Assembly: GCA_032988165.1 (NCBI GenBank)
Contig: JANTQF010000153.1
Span: forward strand, 17,188 to 81,187
Length of the DNA: 64,000 bases
Direction: 5' to 3'
Origin: Emmonsiellopsis sp. PD_33
Taxonomy: Eukaryota > Ascomycota > Eurotiomycetes > Onygenales > Ajellomycetaceae
Numbering within the stretch: position 1 is the stretch's first letter; every line of letters begins with the position of its first letter. The translations under genes were made by a program, and so were the position numbers. Positions 12,442 through 24,882 of the stretch are shown here, one piece after another. The notes under the pieces were generated by a model. It was not told where the DNA came from. It saw only the letters and a program-made list of their open reading frames with translations, and made no database searches.

Positions 12442-13236
12442 TTACATGACCTCGTTCCAGCAGTGGCCGCGGCCGAGTGCTTTATCACAATCGCTCCCTG
12501 GGAAGTTTCTCCAGGTCGATCCGTTTTTCTTGCAGTTTGAGAACCATCCGTTATAATCCATACAGATGTTATGGCGTCTCTTGCATTTGCCGTGGATTTT
12601 GTATCTGTCACTGCAGTTCTTCCCGCCATGGTTTTTCATGCATGATTTCTTTCCTCCGCGCTTGGAGAGCCGCCCGTGATGATCGTGATCGAGGACAAGT
12701 TTGACGCCAAAGTCATATACAAAGGAATTTCCGTACTGAGCATGCGGCTTAGGTGGGTTCTCGAGATAGATGATGCCATCTTTGATAATGTTACCCTCGA
12801 CTCCGGAGACGTGTTCGGTCTTTTTTCTGCCCAGCACTGAGCAATCACCGTTTATCTTATGGAGATTGAGTTCTCCCAGATGGTTTGCCTCGTGGTGCTT
12901 GCCGTCATGTTCAACCAAGGCCCCCTCCACTGGGAAATAGATTCTGAATGTACCCGTGGGCGGGTCGTAGAAATAGTTGTTGAGCTTTCCCCATTCGGTG
13001 GGATTGGTCTTATAGTGTTGATTTAAATCTTCAAGCTCGTGTTCGGGAATCTGGACCTTCTTGAACCCGATCAATTTGATCGTATCGTTGGGGAGTGTAT
13101 ATGAGATGGAGTTGAGGAAGCGTTCCTCGAATTGGTTGAGATCGCGCTCAGCAAGTTGAGCTGCGTTGACGGAGCCCGCTGAGAAGACAAAGGTTGCTGC
13201 AAGAGATAGCAGCCGCGAAACCGACGACGGCTTCAT
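12442..13236 (-). CDS. Secreted cysteine-rich precursor with Kex2-type site
   Basis: Single-exon, 264-aa secreted precursor of unknown function. Residues 1 to about 25 form a signal peptide: a basic n-region, a hydrophobic LLSLAATFVFSAG core and a small-residue cleavage region. Residues 26 to about 190 look like a propeptide with one Cys (132). A dibasic Lys-Arg at 192-193, preceded by LS, is a typical Kex2 site. The released C-terminal part (194-264) is 71 aa, strongly basic, and has seven cysteines at 199, 208, 218, 225, 235, 250 and 259. The arrangement resembles processed fungal effectors, antimicrobial peptides or killer-type toxins, but no named family is recognised and no activity should be assumed. 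The odd Cys number implies a free thiol, a link to Cys132 or dimerisation. It sits in a gene-poor region, as small secreted proteins often do. Confidence 0.8.
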   Translation of the reverse strand: MKPSSVSRLLSLAATFVFSAGSVNAAQLAERDLNQFEERFLNSISYTLPNDTIKLIGFKKVQIPEHELEDLNQHYKTNPTEWGKLNNYFYDPPTGTFRIYFPVEGALVEHDGKHHEANHLGELNLHKINGDCSVLGRKKTEHVSGVEGNIIKDGIIYLENPPKPHAQYGNSFVYDFGVKLVLDHDHHGRLSKRGGKKSCMKNHGGKNCSDRYKIHGKCKRRHNICMDYNGWFSNCKKNGSTWRNFPGSDCDKALGRGHCWNEVM

Positions 13237-13252
13237 GTTGGAAAGTATATAT

Positions 13253-13800
13253 TCAAAATGAGACGGTGGTCTGGAGAAGGGAATGGGCTATAATGATATG
13301 TCTGGAGTCGACTGGTGATGAAGAAATTCGAAAAGGAGTCACTTCCTGCGGATCGTCTCCATCTTTATATGCTTCCTCGACATCTTTACTGGCGTCATCT
13401 TCATGGTCTGCATCTTCTCGCAACTTGCAAGGCGCAAGTCTATCTTGAAACGCACACTGTACACGAGCATCTCTCCATTCTGATATCGTTTGGATGGACC
13501 AATAGTACCCAAGTTCGCCTTCGTCGGCCAAATCCAAGAAATATACACGAGACCGTTCCGTAAATCATTCAAGCTTAATTCAGAAAAATCCTGGTTTTTG
13601 ACAGGTGCCGGCCAGTTCGTATTTGCTGTGCTGCGATACTGACTCTCATGAAGAAGCTCGCCCTGCACCGTGCACTGCCCAGCCGGGCTCAGCTTGCCCA
13701 CACTTCCAAACATTCGTTCCATGAAACACTCAACCGCGCGTCTGAAGAATCTGAGAAACCCGCTTGTGAATCTTGACACCAATCTATATAAAGAAGCCAA
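13253..13800 (-). pseudogene. Probable frameshifted gene fragment
   Basis: Two overlapping minus-strand frames each look coding over only part of this stretch. From 13800 to about 13440 one frame reads like protein, with DFSELSLNDLRNGLVYISWI and GEMLVYSVRFKIDLR. From about 13440 to 13255 the signal passes to another frame with an acidic tail (EDADHEDDASKDVEEAYKDG). The first frame then continues as a Lys/Met-rich run to a stop at 13339. No GT-AG intron near 13440 restores one frame, so a single-base indel in a former gene is the simplest reading; a sequencing error would look the same. It is the 5' neighbour of the cysteine-rich precursor on the same strand. No family is recognised. Confidence 0.35.
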
Positions 13801-16800
13801 GTATCCGGACGTTGCCGATCCATATCATATCCCCGCCATTCTACGCATTCATCCCGCTTCTGCACAGCTACCCCGCGACGAACATATACTTATTCCTGGT
13901 TTTGTCAACGCAACCCCGGTCAGCATAACATAACACCGCCTGGAAAGGAGCAAACGGCCAGTTTCTAGATACGAAAAAGATCCCAGGAAAGGGACATTTT
14001 GCGCAGTCATTCAGAGAATGTCTCAATCGTTCTTCGGTACTGGCTGAAACCAAAGAGCAGACAAGCCATCCAAAACTTCAACCATGGGTGGAAACGCGAA
14101 TACGGAGGCGCATCGCCTCCACTATGAAAAGTAGCCCTTCTCTTCTTGAGAGCTGTTAGCAGGGCAGCCTGGAGGTCAACGTCAATATTAGAATGTCATC
14201 TTATTACTCTCTCAAGCTTGAAATCGCCCTTCGGATTGCCCTTGTCGATATTGTTCTTCTCATGTTCGTTTTCCGGGGCTGGCCGGTTTCAAAAGACTGA
14301 AGCTCTGTGTTGTGAGTGGCCTGATGTCTGCAGGTCAATTCTATAAATATTTTTCTTTGCGAGGGGCTTGCAGAAGTCGTTTGCTCCCCTTAGCAAACGA
14401 GCTGGGTAGAACAAGGGGAAGCCATTCTGCTGCGCTCCTGAATACGTCTGGACTCCCTGGTTCTGCCTTTGTTGATATGATGACCCTCTTGTGGATTCTC
14501 TCCCTGTGATTTGGTTCTGAAAGCGTGTGGTTAGAACTGTTGGCTGGTTCATATCCATGAATTCCCATGGTCGAGACTATGTCTTGATATCTGCATAAGG
14601 TATTTCCTCCAGCCTGCCGGAGGTTTCAGGATGATCTTAGCGTCAAACTATATCTATGTGATAATAGCCATGACCAGACAATCTTCGTCTGAGGTAACCA
14701 ACCTTCTCATGACCAAGCCCTATCTATCCCTGAATCTTTGCTCTCCTTTATACGGAGTATTTAGCTTTTGAAACACTCATTCGATTTTACGATGTTCGTA
14801 CTCTTCTACCACTCGTGGGGATTTCTACCTGCTCAAAGCTGCGGTCATGCTAACGCACAAGCTTTAGTAACTCTGATTTCTGACAAGAGGATCACAGCCC
14901 ACCATATCTGCCGTGGGATCTAGCAAAGATTGGACAGAGTAATTCCAAACATATACGGCTTTACTGGGGTTGTATAGTAAGTACATGCTGGGATAGATTG
15001 ACTAATTACCTGCTGATATCCAGAATCCGTATCATTGATGGCTTGGAGATACCGGTGGACGGAAACCAGTTAGCATATTCCAATCCGAGGCTGTGATACG
15101 GGATTCTTATGAAGACCTCCGGCTTCTAGTATGTACTCCGTAAAACAGAACATTTAATTGCAACAGGAACCCACGGGCGTCTGTATTTGCCCTGCTGGCT
15201 ATCAATGTTGGGTGGCACGTATCTACTCCACATTATCCTAGAACTGTTGGAGTTTCTCGTGTGGGTGTTCAGAGGAACGATATGGCGATATTCATAATTT
15301 GGAGTCTGGATGATCCTCGGGCATTTGTTACTATATATAATGTTAAAAGCTTCCTAGCTCGATGTCAATTTTGACTCTTAAGCTCGGGTTAAATGAGTGC
15401 GTGCGAGCTGGCGGGAGGAGCTTTTTATCGCATTGCGTACATAGAAAGATCACTAATCACAGATAGATAATTAGTAAATAGGAAGTGATATACCCCGGGG
15501 AATCTTACCCCGGGGAAATAATTATCAAGGAGCTTTGCGCTCAGAGTTAATAGATCTCTGCCATCTGATAAGATTAACTACGACAGTCTATTTTAAGGCC
15601 CAATAACCTTAACTAGATTAAACTTTGGGACCAGAAGGAATAGAAGGCACGTCCATTTCAGCCTCCCTCAACTAGTAAATCAGACGACGAACAACAAGTT
15701 TAACACTTGACTGGTATATCGTGTGATTCCCGTTTATAGCGGTTGCTCAATATTAAAGCTATCATCTGTTCCTAGCCGCGGGTGTAACGCGCATGGGTTT
15801 AGGGTTTCTTGCTGGTGCTGGGGGTTCCTAAGATTTTAGGCACATAGAATGTCCCTTGGCTGTGCACAGAAATTGGCGTCGGAGCTCATCTTATATGATA
15901 GAGCTGGGAAGCGAGAGTAAACGTATTTATATCGATATCTTTTTATGTTGAGTTTGGAGTTATGATTCTGTGGTTTGCTGGCAGAAGGGGAGATCGGAAA
16001 TCGGCTTCACCATAGGGCTGATATCAGTATGAGATTCGTGGACCATTCGCAAAAACTGTTAGTGATGTTTGACTCATATGTAGGCAATAAAAGTGGATTT
16101 CTGGATATAGTGAGGGTGATTATGGGAAATGGAGTATTTATGTGCAGCATAGCCAGGATGTTAATGATTATGATGATGAAGAATGGGGTTTAAAGACTCA
16201 TGAAAATCCAAAAAGTTCAGAATCTGAGATGAAGATAGTGCCAGGAAGTATGATGCTACATACATTAATAGGATAGGTACTTTCAGCTATGAAAGCTAAC
16301 CCATGAACTGCTTTAAAATAACAAAATTGGAAGATGTGTTGGCCATAGCAGACTGATTCTGACTGGGAAGGAACAATTAATGGTTGTCTGAGGATAGTAG
16401 AGCAATGAAGTTGTTGGAAGGTTGAAAAGTGGTGGGGTTGGTTTCTAGTAGTTCATGATACTGACACATGAAGGAGGAGTTAGTAGATGTCTGCCATATT
16501 GGATATAAATCTGGTGTACTACAGATGGAGCTTTACCAACATCTACTTGGCATGATAATGACACAGTTCAAGCCTGATTTCATCTAATAAGCTCCCTCAC
16601 AAGACAATCACAATCCTAAAGGCAGATACGAATATCCATGGTGGTTTGCTAAACGAGTGAAAGAAGCCCTGACCACCGATGAGATCTATATAAATATTGG
16701 AATCTGGTGGTGGATTTCCAGCACGGGAAAACAAAAAAACAATAGCTTTTGGTTTCCCACCACGCTTCACTGTGTTTCTGCTGTCCCACAGGCAGTCAGC

Positions 16801-18575
16801 ATTTTCCAATGGATCCAGTATCTCATAATATTCCAGAATGGATGGATTATTGTGATGGAGTAGGTGTCTTGACGTCCAAGAATACGAGCGCAATACAACA
16901 CTAGGACAAAACAAGCATGATGGATCGTCCCTCGGAAAGACAACGCCCCACGCCGGCTGTGAGGCTTCCTCTTGGCGGATCTGGAACTCTTTTTGGATGT
17001 TGCTGGATGAAACACAGTTTTCGCATCTGATGAACCCCCCCCTGGCCCCTTTTTGCCTCCTGGAAAGCAGATGATATCCGCCCTCCTACATAGTTTGTAA
17101 GAGAAGGAAGAAGATTCCGAAAAAGGCCGGGAGTGTCACTGTCACTGCTCTTTTGCGTTGCTTGACCCGCAGCCTGAGGTCTTGTGTCGTGGATTTTCAG
17201 CTGGAGTTAAGTGTTTTAACTTCCGAACTTCCGCTGACTCACACGGGGGCTGGGCCTGTTCCGACGCCGGTTTTCTGGGGCCAATCAATAGCCTTTCCGT
17301 CGGCATTGTCAAATTGTGTCAATCGGCCCCGCAGTAGCTTTCCCACGTAAAAATGGGGGAACAGACTCAGGGATAGATAGACACGCGGTTTGCGAAGAGA
17401 TCGAGAATGCCATGTTGGGTTACGAGCGGATCCTGCTGGAATAATTATAAATCATTGCTTAGCTCGTAAATGTATGTACAGCTGCTTGAGAGCTCAAGGA
17501 GTTAACATGTTCTTCGTTGAAAGGCAGAATTTATTATCCATCCAATGGCGAAAGGATAACATCAAGCTCAGATACGAGGATACCATCATACGATCTCATT
17601 ACATGGAATCGAGCGAGATCCCGGGGACCACTTAAAGTTATATCGGGTTACAAATTCAAGGTCTATTATTACAAATCCAAATTGACGTGATGAACTATCA
17701 TGGAACAGTTCCAGAGCTTGGCAATGCAGTAATAATGATTCATCCAGTGCCCGGAATATGCAGTGACAACCTTGAAAATAATAATTGCCTCAAAGCCCAA
17801 TGGAATGTCCCATGTTGAAGAATGCGACATCATCGATCCATCCATGTCCGGGCAGCATGGATGTAATTTTGGATACGGCCAGCAATGCACGAGTCAGGCA
17901 CCTGTCCGACTCCGCGCTACCAGACTTGGGCCCGTGAAAACGTGGGAAACGTGGAGCCTGTGCAGTCAGAACCTTTCTCATTATCTGAACCCAACCAAGG
18001 GTTGAACAGCGTCAAAAAGAAAAAAAAAGGAGAGAAAAGAAGGCCGGGAACCAGTAGAAATTCACAGATGGAGGAAAAGGTTTCGAAACCTCGTGGTTTT
18101 TGCTGGCAAACCTGATGAATACCACAGCAGGGCTAATTTTAGTGGCCGTATTTTTCCTGTTGTTTGATCTCCCACCTCATGGGCAAAGCTATGTTTCGAG
18201 CTAAAATGGGCTGGAAAAGAAAATTATTGCCGATAAAGGTTGTCCAAGGGCGCAATCCTTGTTCTGGTCTGAAATTTTCAGATCCTTTATTATGGTCGCC
18301 TCCCGCGCCTCATCGGCCTGGACTTGCTCTCTCTTCATCTTGTTTCATTCGACTTTCCTCCTTTTGCTTTGCTCTCGTTAAATTCTATTTGTCTCTCTGT
18401 GGTCGGATTGGCCCCCGCCACCTCAGTCTTTGCTCCTGGCCCAAGCTCACTTTCGTTTTCCTGTTTTTAAAAGAGCTGAATTTATACCCCGTACGTTGAT
18501 CCGAAGACCTGTTTTCCCGACAAATATAAATATCAAATAATTCCGGTAGCTTTGAGTCCGCACTGCAGCGTGACA
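13801..18575. other. ORF desert, partly AT-rich
   Basis: About 4.8 kb without a gene I can support. From roughly 14600 to 16600 almost no open frame exceeds 70 codons and the DNA looks AT-rich, as in decayed repeats of fungi. A 12-bp direct repeat containing CCCCGGGG occurs at 15491-15502 and 15506-15517. The last few hundred bases are the promoter and leader of the PDR transporter gene. Confidence 0.5.
18524..18533 (+). promoter_or_regulatory. TATA-like box before the PDR transporter gene
   Basis: An ATATAAATAT element lies about 43 nt upstream of the ATG at 18576. If functional it would imply a very short leader, so it may instead be an A/T-rich leader. This rests on sequence only. Confidence 0.25.
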
Positions 18576-21500
18576 ATGAGTTCCGCCGCGCCTACCATCT
18601 CCCAAAAGCGAGAGGAGGCGTCCGACTCCGATACGCTCCGCGCCGGCAGCGATTATGAAAAGGGCCGTGAGGACTTGCGAAATGCGAATCCTGAGGGTCT
18701 GACGCGCCCCCAGAGTGGAGTTGATGTCCAACGGGCTGAGAATGACTTTGCGGAACTGAGCAAGGAGCTCTCGGCTGTCTCCCATCAAAGCAGAAGATAC
18801 TCACGTCTGCAGGGAAAGGAGGGAGCCGAGAAGGATATCGAAGACTCTTCACCTTCAGAGGAGCCATGGGATCTCGAAACTGCCCTGCGCGGTAACCAGG
18901 CCGCTGAAGTTGAGGCCGGTATAAGACCTAAGAGAATTGGTAGGATACATTCATTGCTTTTCTCAACCCAATTTGTAGATTTGTTTTTCCTGGAGGGGAT
19001 CAGCTTTGTGTTAACAGAATTATTACAGGTGTCATTTGGGATAACCTCACTGTTCGTGGCATTGGTGGCGTGAAAAACATCGTCAAGACCTTCCCGGATG
19101 CGATTGTTGATTTTGTCAACGTGCCTGGAACGATCATGAGTATTTTGGGCATTGGCAAGAAGGGCAAGGAGTTCGACATTCTCAAGGATTTCAAGGGCGT
19201 TGTCAAACCGGGCGAGATGGTGTTGGTTCTCGGCAAGCCGGCGGCAGGCTGTACCACCTTTCTTAAAGTCATCGCCAACCAGAGATTCGGCTACACCGCC
19301 ATCGACGGCGAAGTGTTCTACGGGCCATTTGATGCCAAAACATTCTCAAAGCGCTTTCGAGGCGAGGCAATTTATTCCCCTGAGGATGACATCCATCATC
19401 CTACCTTGACCGTTGGTCAGACGCTTGGATTCGCGCTTGACACCAAGACGCCCGGAAAGCGGCCTGCTGGCCTATCCAAACAGGAATTCAAGGACAAGGT
19501 AAACAGATACGTCTTGCTTGATTTATGAACTTAGTTAACTCTCGTTTAGATCATTAATTTGCTGTTGAAAATGTTCAATATCGAACACACCGTCAACACC
19601 GTTGTCGGTAATCCTTTCGTCCGTGGTATCTCTGGTGGTGAAAGGAAACGGGTCAGTATTGCTGAAATGATGATTACCTCGGGCACTGTTCTTGCATGGG
19701 ATAATACCACCCGTGGATTGGACGCGAGCACGGCGGTTGACTTTGCACGATCTCTACGAGTTATGACGAATATCTACAAAACTACTACGTTCGTGTCTCT
19801 CTACCAGGCGTCCGAGAATATCTATAGCCAGTTCGATAAGGTCATGGTTATTGACCAGGGCCATCAAGTTTTCTTCGGGCCAGCTTCAGAAGCTCGAGCA
19901 TATTTTGAGGATCTGGGCTTCAAGGAAAAGCCACGCCAGACTACACCCGACTACCTGACAGGGTGCACCGATCCATTCGAAAGAGAATACAAGGAAGGCC
20001 GCAATGAACACAATGCCCCCTCAGGCCCAGAAACCTTTGTCGAAGCCTTCGAGAAGTCGGAACACAATAAACGCCTTTTGGAGGAGATGGCTGAATATCG
20101 GACTCAACTCGAGGCCGAGAAACAGATTTACTCTGACTTCGAAATCGCCAATCGTGAGGCAAAACGCAAGTTTACCTCGAAATCGTCTGTCTACTCTATC
20201 CCTTTTTATCTTCAGATCTGGGCTCTCATGCGCCGTCAATTCCTTATCAAGTGGCAAGACAAATTTTCCCTGGTTGTTGGATGGATAACTTCAATCGCCA
20301 TTGCGATCGTCCTTGGTACAGTTTGGATAAAGCAGCCAGAGACTAGTGCTGGGGCATTTACTCGTGGTGGTTTATTGTTTATATCCCTGCTCTTCAATGC
20401 TTTCCAGGCATTCTCGGAACTGGCTTCAACCATGATCGGTCGTCCAATCGTCAATCGGCATCGCGCGTATACTTTCCACCGCCCTAGTGCTCTGTGGATT
20501 GCGCAAATTTTCGTCGACCTGATTTTTGCTGCCGCCCAGATCTTTGTGTTTAGTGTTATTGTCTACTTCATGTGCGGCTTGGTCTTAGATGCGGGCGCCT
20601 TCTTCACCTTCGTGCTCGTTATAATCAGCGGATATCTTGCCATGACCCTATTTTTCAGGACTATTGGCTGTGTATGCCCCGATTTTGATTATGCCATGAA
20701 AGGAGTTGCGGTCATCATCACCCTTCTTGTCTTAACCTGTGGATATTTAATTCAGTGGCAAGACAGTCAAGTATGGCTTCGATGGATCTTTTACATAAAT
20801 GCTCTAGGCCTGGGATTTGCGTCTCTTATGATTAACGAATTTAGCCGCCTGACGATGACCTGTGAAGCCGACTCCCTTGTCCCAGCCGGGCCTGGATACA
20901 CTGACATTGCTCACCAAGCCTGTACCCTCCCTGGAAGTGAACCGGGATCTCGAATTATCGATGGATCGAAGTACCTTAGTCTTGGATTCAGCTATGATGA
21001 CGGTGACCTCTGGAGAAATTTCGGTATCATTGTCGCCCTGATCATTGGGTTCCTGTTTACAAATTCGTACCTTGGGGAGATCGTGAATTTCGGGGCGGGA
21101 GGAAAGACTATCACCTACTTCGCCAAGGAGTCGTCCGACTTGAAGAAGCTGAACGAGGAGCTTATGAGAAAGAAAGAAAGACGTCAGAAAAAGGAGGTCG
21201 ACGAGTCCAAGACTGATCTTATCATTGAATCTAAGGCTGTTTTGACGTGGGAAAATCTGTGTTACGATGTTCCAGTGCCAGGGGGAACCCGGCGCTTGCT
21301 TAGTGACGTTTTTGGATATGTTGAACCGGGGAAACTTACTGCTCTTATGGGCGCCAGTGGTGCTGGTAAAACAACCCTGCTTGACGTCTTAGCTGCCCGG
21401 AAAAACATTGGAGTTATACACGGTGATATTTTAGTTGATGGCCAAGCCCCTGGCCCTTCGTTCCAGAGGTAAGTAAACCTCCTTCTTTCATCTCCCAGAC

Positions 21501-23329
21501 AGGAGAGAGAAAAACTAATACTTAGAAAACAGGAATACCTCCTACGCGGAGCAATTGGACACTTTGGAACCATCCCAGACTGTCCGAGAGGCACTCCGAT
21601 TCTCAGCTACTCTTCGGCAGCCATATGAAACGCCCGAGTCAGAGAAGTACGCCTACGTGGAAGAGATCCTCTCACTGCTTGAATTGGAAGATCTTGCGGA
21701 TGCTATCATTGGTGATCCTGAGACCGGGTTATCCGTCGAAGAGCGCAAGCGTGTTACAATTGGAGTGGAACTAGCCGCCAAACCTCAACTGCTGCTTTTC
21801 CTTGACGAACCTTCTAGCGGATTAGACAGTCAAAGTGCATTCAATATCGTTCGCTTTCTCCGGAAACTCGCAGCAGCAGGACAGGCTATTCTTTGCACAA
21901 TTCATCAACCCAACTCAGCCCTCTTTGAAAATTTTGATCGCCTCCTACTTCTTCAAAAGGGCGGCGAATGCGTTTACTTCGGTGATATTGGCAAAGATGC
22001 CGAGGTTCTCTTGAAATATTTCAGCGGAAATGATGCCTACTGCCCACCGGACGCCAACCCGGCAGAATGGATGCTTGACGCAATTGGAGCTGGACAAAGC
22101 CCACGTATCGGGGATCGTGATTGGGGTGATATCTGGCGCAACTCCCCTGAGTTGGAGAAAGTAAAGGAAGAAATCATACTCAAGAAGACACAGCGATTGC
22201 AGTCTGTCCATAGCGTGAAGCATGAGGCTGAAAAAGAATACGCCACTCCTCTCTGGCATCAAATCAAGGTTGTCTGCAAGCGGACCAACCTCGCTTTCTG
22301 GAGATCTCCCAATTATGGATTTACTCGGCTCTTTAGCCACTTTGCCCTCGCTTTGATTACCGGTCTGGGATACTTGCAGTTGGATGACTCTCGGAGCTCA
22401 CTTCAGTACCGCGTCTTCGTTGTCTTCCAGATCACTGTAATCCCAGCTCTAATTCTCGCCCAGGTGGAACCAAAATACGATTTGTCCCGTCTGATTTTCT
22501 ACCGCGAGTCTGCAGCGAAGACATATTCACAGCTACCCTTTGCGCTCTCAATGGTCATTGCAGAGATTCCATATAGCGTCCTCTGCGCAGTGGTTTTCTT
22601 CCTCCCCATCTACTACATCCCAGGATTGCAAGCGGCCAGTGACCGCGCAGGGTATCAGTTCTTCATGGTTCTGATTACTGAAATGTTCTCAGTCACTGCG
22701 GGCCAGATGATCTCTGCCCTGACCCCAAGCACATTTATTGCCGCATTGCTTAATCCTCCATTTATGATTATCCTCGCTTTATTCTGTGGGGTTGCTATTC
22801 CTAAGCCTCAAATACCCAAATTCTGGCGTGTTTGGTTATATGAGCTTAACCCCTTTACTAGACTGGTTTCGGGTATGGTTACGGTAAGTACAGTCGATGA
22901 AATATCGTTTATACTAAGGCACTGGACTAAAGTTTTTCTATAGACCGAATTGCATGATCGTCCGGTTATATGTACCGCACGGGAACTGAACACCTTCACC
23001 GCGCCTGATGGTATGGACTGTGGCACTTATATGGCGCCCTTTTTTAAGGCGGGGAGACCGGGTTATCTCGTCGACAATGCCACTAGTCTTTGTGAGTATT
23101 GCGCGTTCAAAGTTGGCGACGAATTCTACAGCGCTTTCGGGATGAAATACGATACTCGATGGAGAGATTTGGGTATTTTTATTGCGTTCATTGGGTCAAA
23201 CTTGATTATCTTGTTTCTCGCGGTAAGTTTTATCTTAATATTGTCATGCCCATTTTCCTTTCTCGTATTCGGCAAGTAAACTAACTCATATTTTCCCAGT
23301 CTCGGTACTTCAACTTCAACCGAAGATAA
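18576..23329 (+). CDS. PDR-type (ABCG) multidrug ABC transporter
   Basis: Full-size pleiotropic drug resistance transporter of the plasma membrane, family known for azole and xenobiotic efflux. Six exons: 18576-18939, 19029-19498, 19550-21468, 21533-22883, 22944-23222 and 23300-23329. They give 1470 aa, the usual PDR length in (NBD-TMD)2 order. NBD1 has the degenerate Walker A GKPAAGCTTFLK, signature VRGISGGERKRVSIAE and Walker B VLAWDNTTRGLDAS. NBD2 has a canonical Walker A GASGAGKTTLLD and LLLFLDEPSSGLDSQ, but a degenerate signature (LSVEERKRV). This asymmetry is normal for the family. Each half ends with a six-helix membrane domain. The start is the first ATG (a longer reading would need TTG). 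It resembles dermatophyte MDR2/Aspergillus Atr-type pumps, but the substrate cannot be assigned. The next gene is an MFS permease on the same strand. Confidence 0.95.
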
Positions 23330-24882
23330 ATGACTTCGGTTTATTCAACCCAAACCTCTCACACACTTTCCTTCCATATAAACGAGGACGCTCACACCGG
23401 TTGACGTCCATCCACTGCTATATAGCTACCGTTTGTATTATTTTGCCTTCCAATACTTTCGCATACTCATAGAACCTTATAGACAGATCTGGTTTATGTC
23501 TACATGACACCTGCATCATGTCCATGCCACTGCATTTATTTGTCTCTTAATACATTTACACATATTTCGGCAAGCTCGATTCCTTATATAATTTTCACTG
23601 TTTGACCACTGATATATATCTGCACTTATCTCGGTGTTATTTCCTGTCTGCTGACCACCTCCTTCCTTAGCATTCAACTGCTCTCCATATTTTGCGATTT
23701 TCATTTTGGGCTTTTCATTTCTTTTATGGGGGGGGTAGCATCAAGTTCCTTCATTCCCATCATCCAACTGCTTGAGCACCTGTATTTCATTTTCCTTTGC
23801 CTTTTTTTTGCGCCATTGTGCGTCTGTTCACTACTATCTAGTTATATATACTCTTCATTTCCTAGCTCGCAGTGGAATGCAAGTTCGAAATATCATTATC
23901 GCTTTTAGAAAGAATATATGCACTTTAAACCATTTTTAACAGTGTACTCCGTACATTGGCACCCTAATAAGCATCCATCCATCCAGGGAGACACACAAAA
24001 CCCACATGCCTTTATCCCGCGTTCCTATCCTTCCATCCCGCTCCCTTACCCCGGATTTTATTCCGAGGGAACCCGGAAACGGGCCGAGAATTGATTACAT
24101 AAGCTAGCTCCCTTGAACCTTAACTGGACCGCATGTCTGCTACTAGTACTAGCTATGAACATCCCTCGCAACAACATCCTGTTTAGACGCTTTCAACGTT
24201 TAGCGGCTCTGGTCCGGGATGATCAGAATCCTGGCTTGTTGGTTCAGCTTGGCGCCGGCTTCTTCGCCTTTGGCCCCGGCTGTGAAAAAGGCTTAATGGA
24301 ACGAAGCTAACTAGCGCCCAACCCCAGCCCGCCGACAAACAATTCTATCATTCTACGAGACAATACAAGAAAGTCTTTTTTGGAATGGGGAGTGACCGGT
24401 TGATTTTTTAGAATTGAAGGGGAAAAAATACATATCTGGATTTTATCAAGCAGTGCGACTGGCTAGGTTGCCGTGAGAATTAACCGGTGATAAATTCGGA
24501 TGTTACACAGTGGTCTGTCATGTTTACCTTCCCCGCAGAGGCTAACATTCTTCTCGGTTGCGGGAGCTTTGCGCGGGATGCGATGTGGGGAGTGGGGGAA
24601 TGCCTTGGTGGTAAACCGGGGTCGATGTCGGCAAATGGACTGGTTTTGGGGGGGGGGAGCCAGAAAGGAAGGAAAAACGAGAGCTGATGGAGTCGCGAGC
24701 TGATGCGAGATGAAGCCCGTGTTTGATTTCTCTTTCATGCAGCTGGTTGACTCCCCTTAAAGACTGCGTTTTCCCCCCTCCTTGTCCGCACCAAAACCTT
24801 GCCCTCTTAGCATATCCGCTGCTTCGGGAGTCTGCAATATCGTCGAACAGTCTTCCCGCTTCCCATCTTCCACACACCAGAG
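23330..24882. other. Intergenic between PDR and MFS genes
   Basis: 1.55 kb without a supportable gene. It holds the PDR 3' UTR region, T-rich stretches around 23750-23850, a palindromic GTACTCCGTAC-like motif near 23943-23953 and the MFS promoter. Confidence 0.5.
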
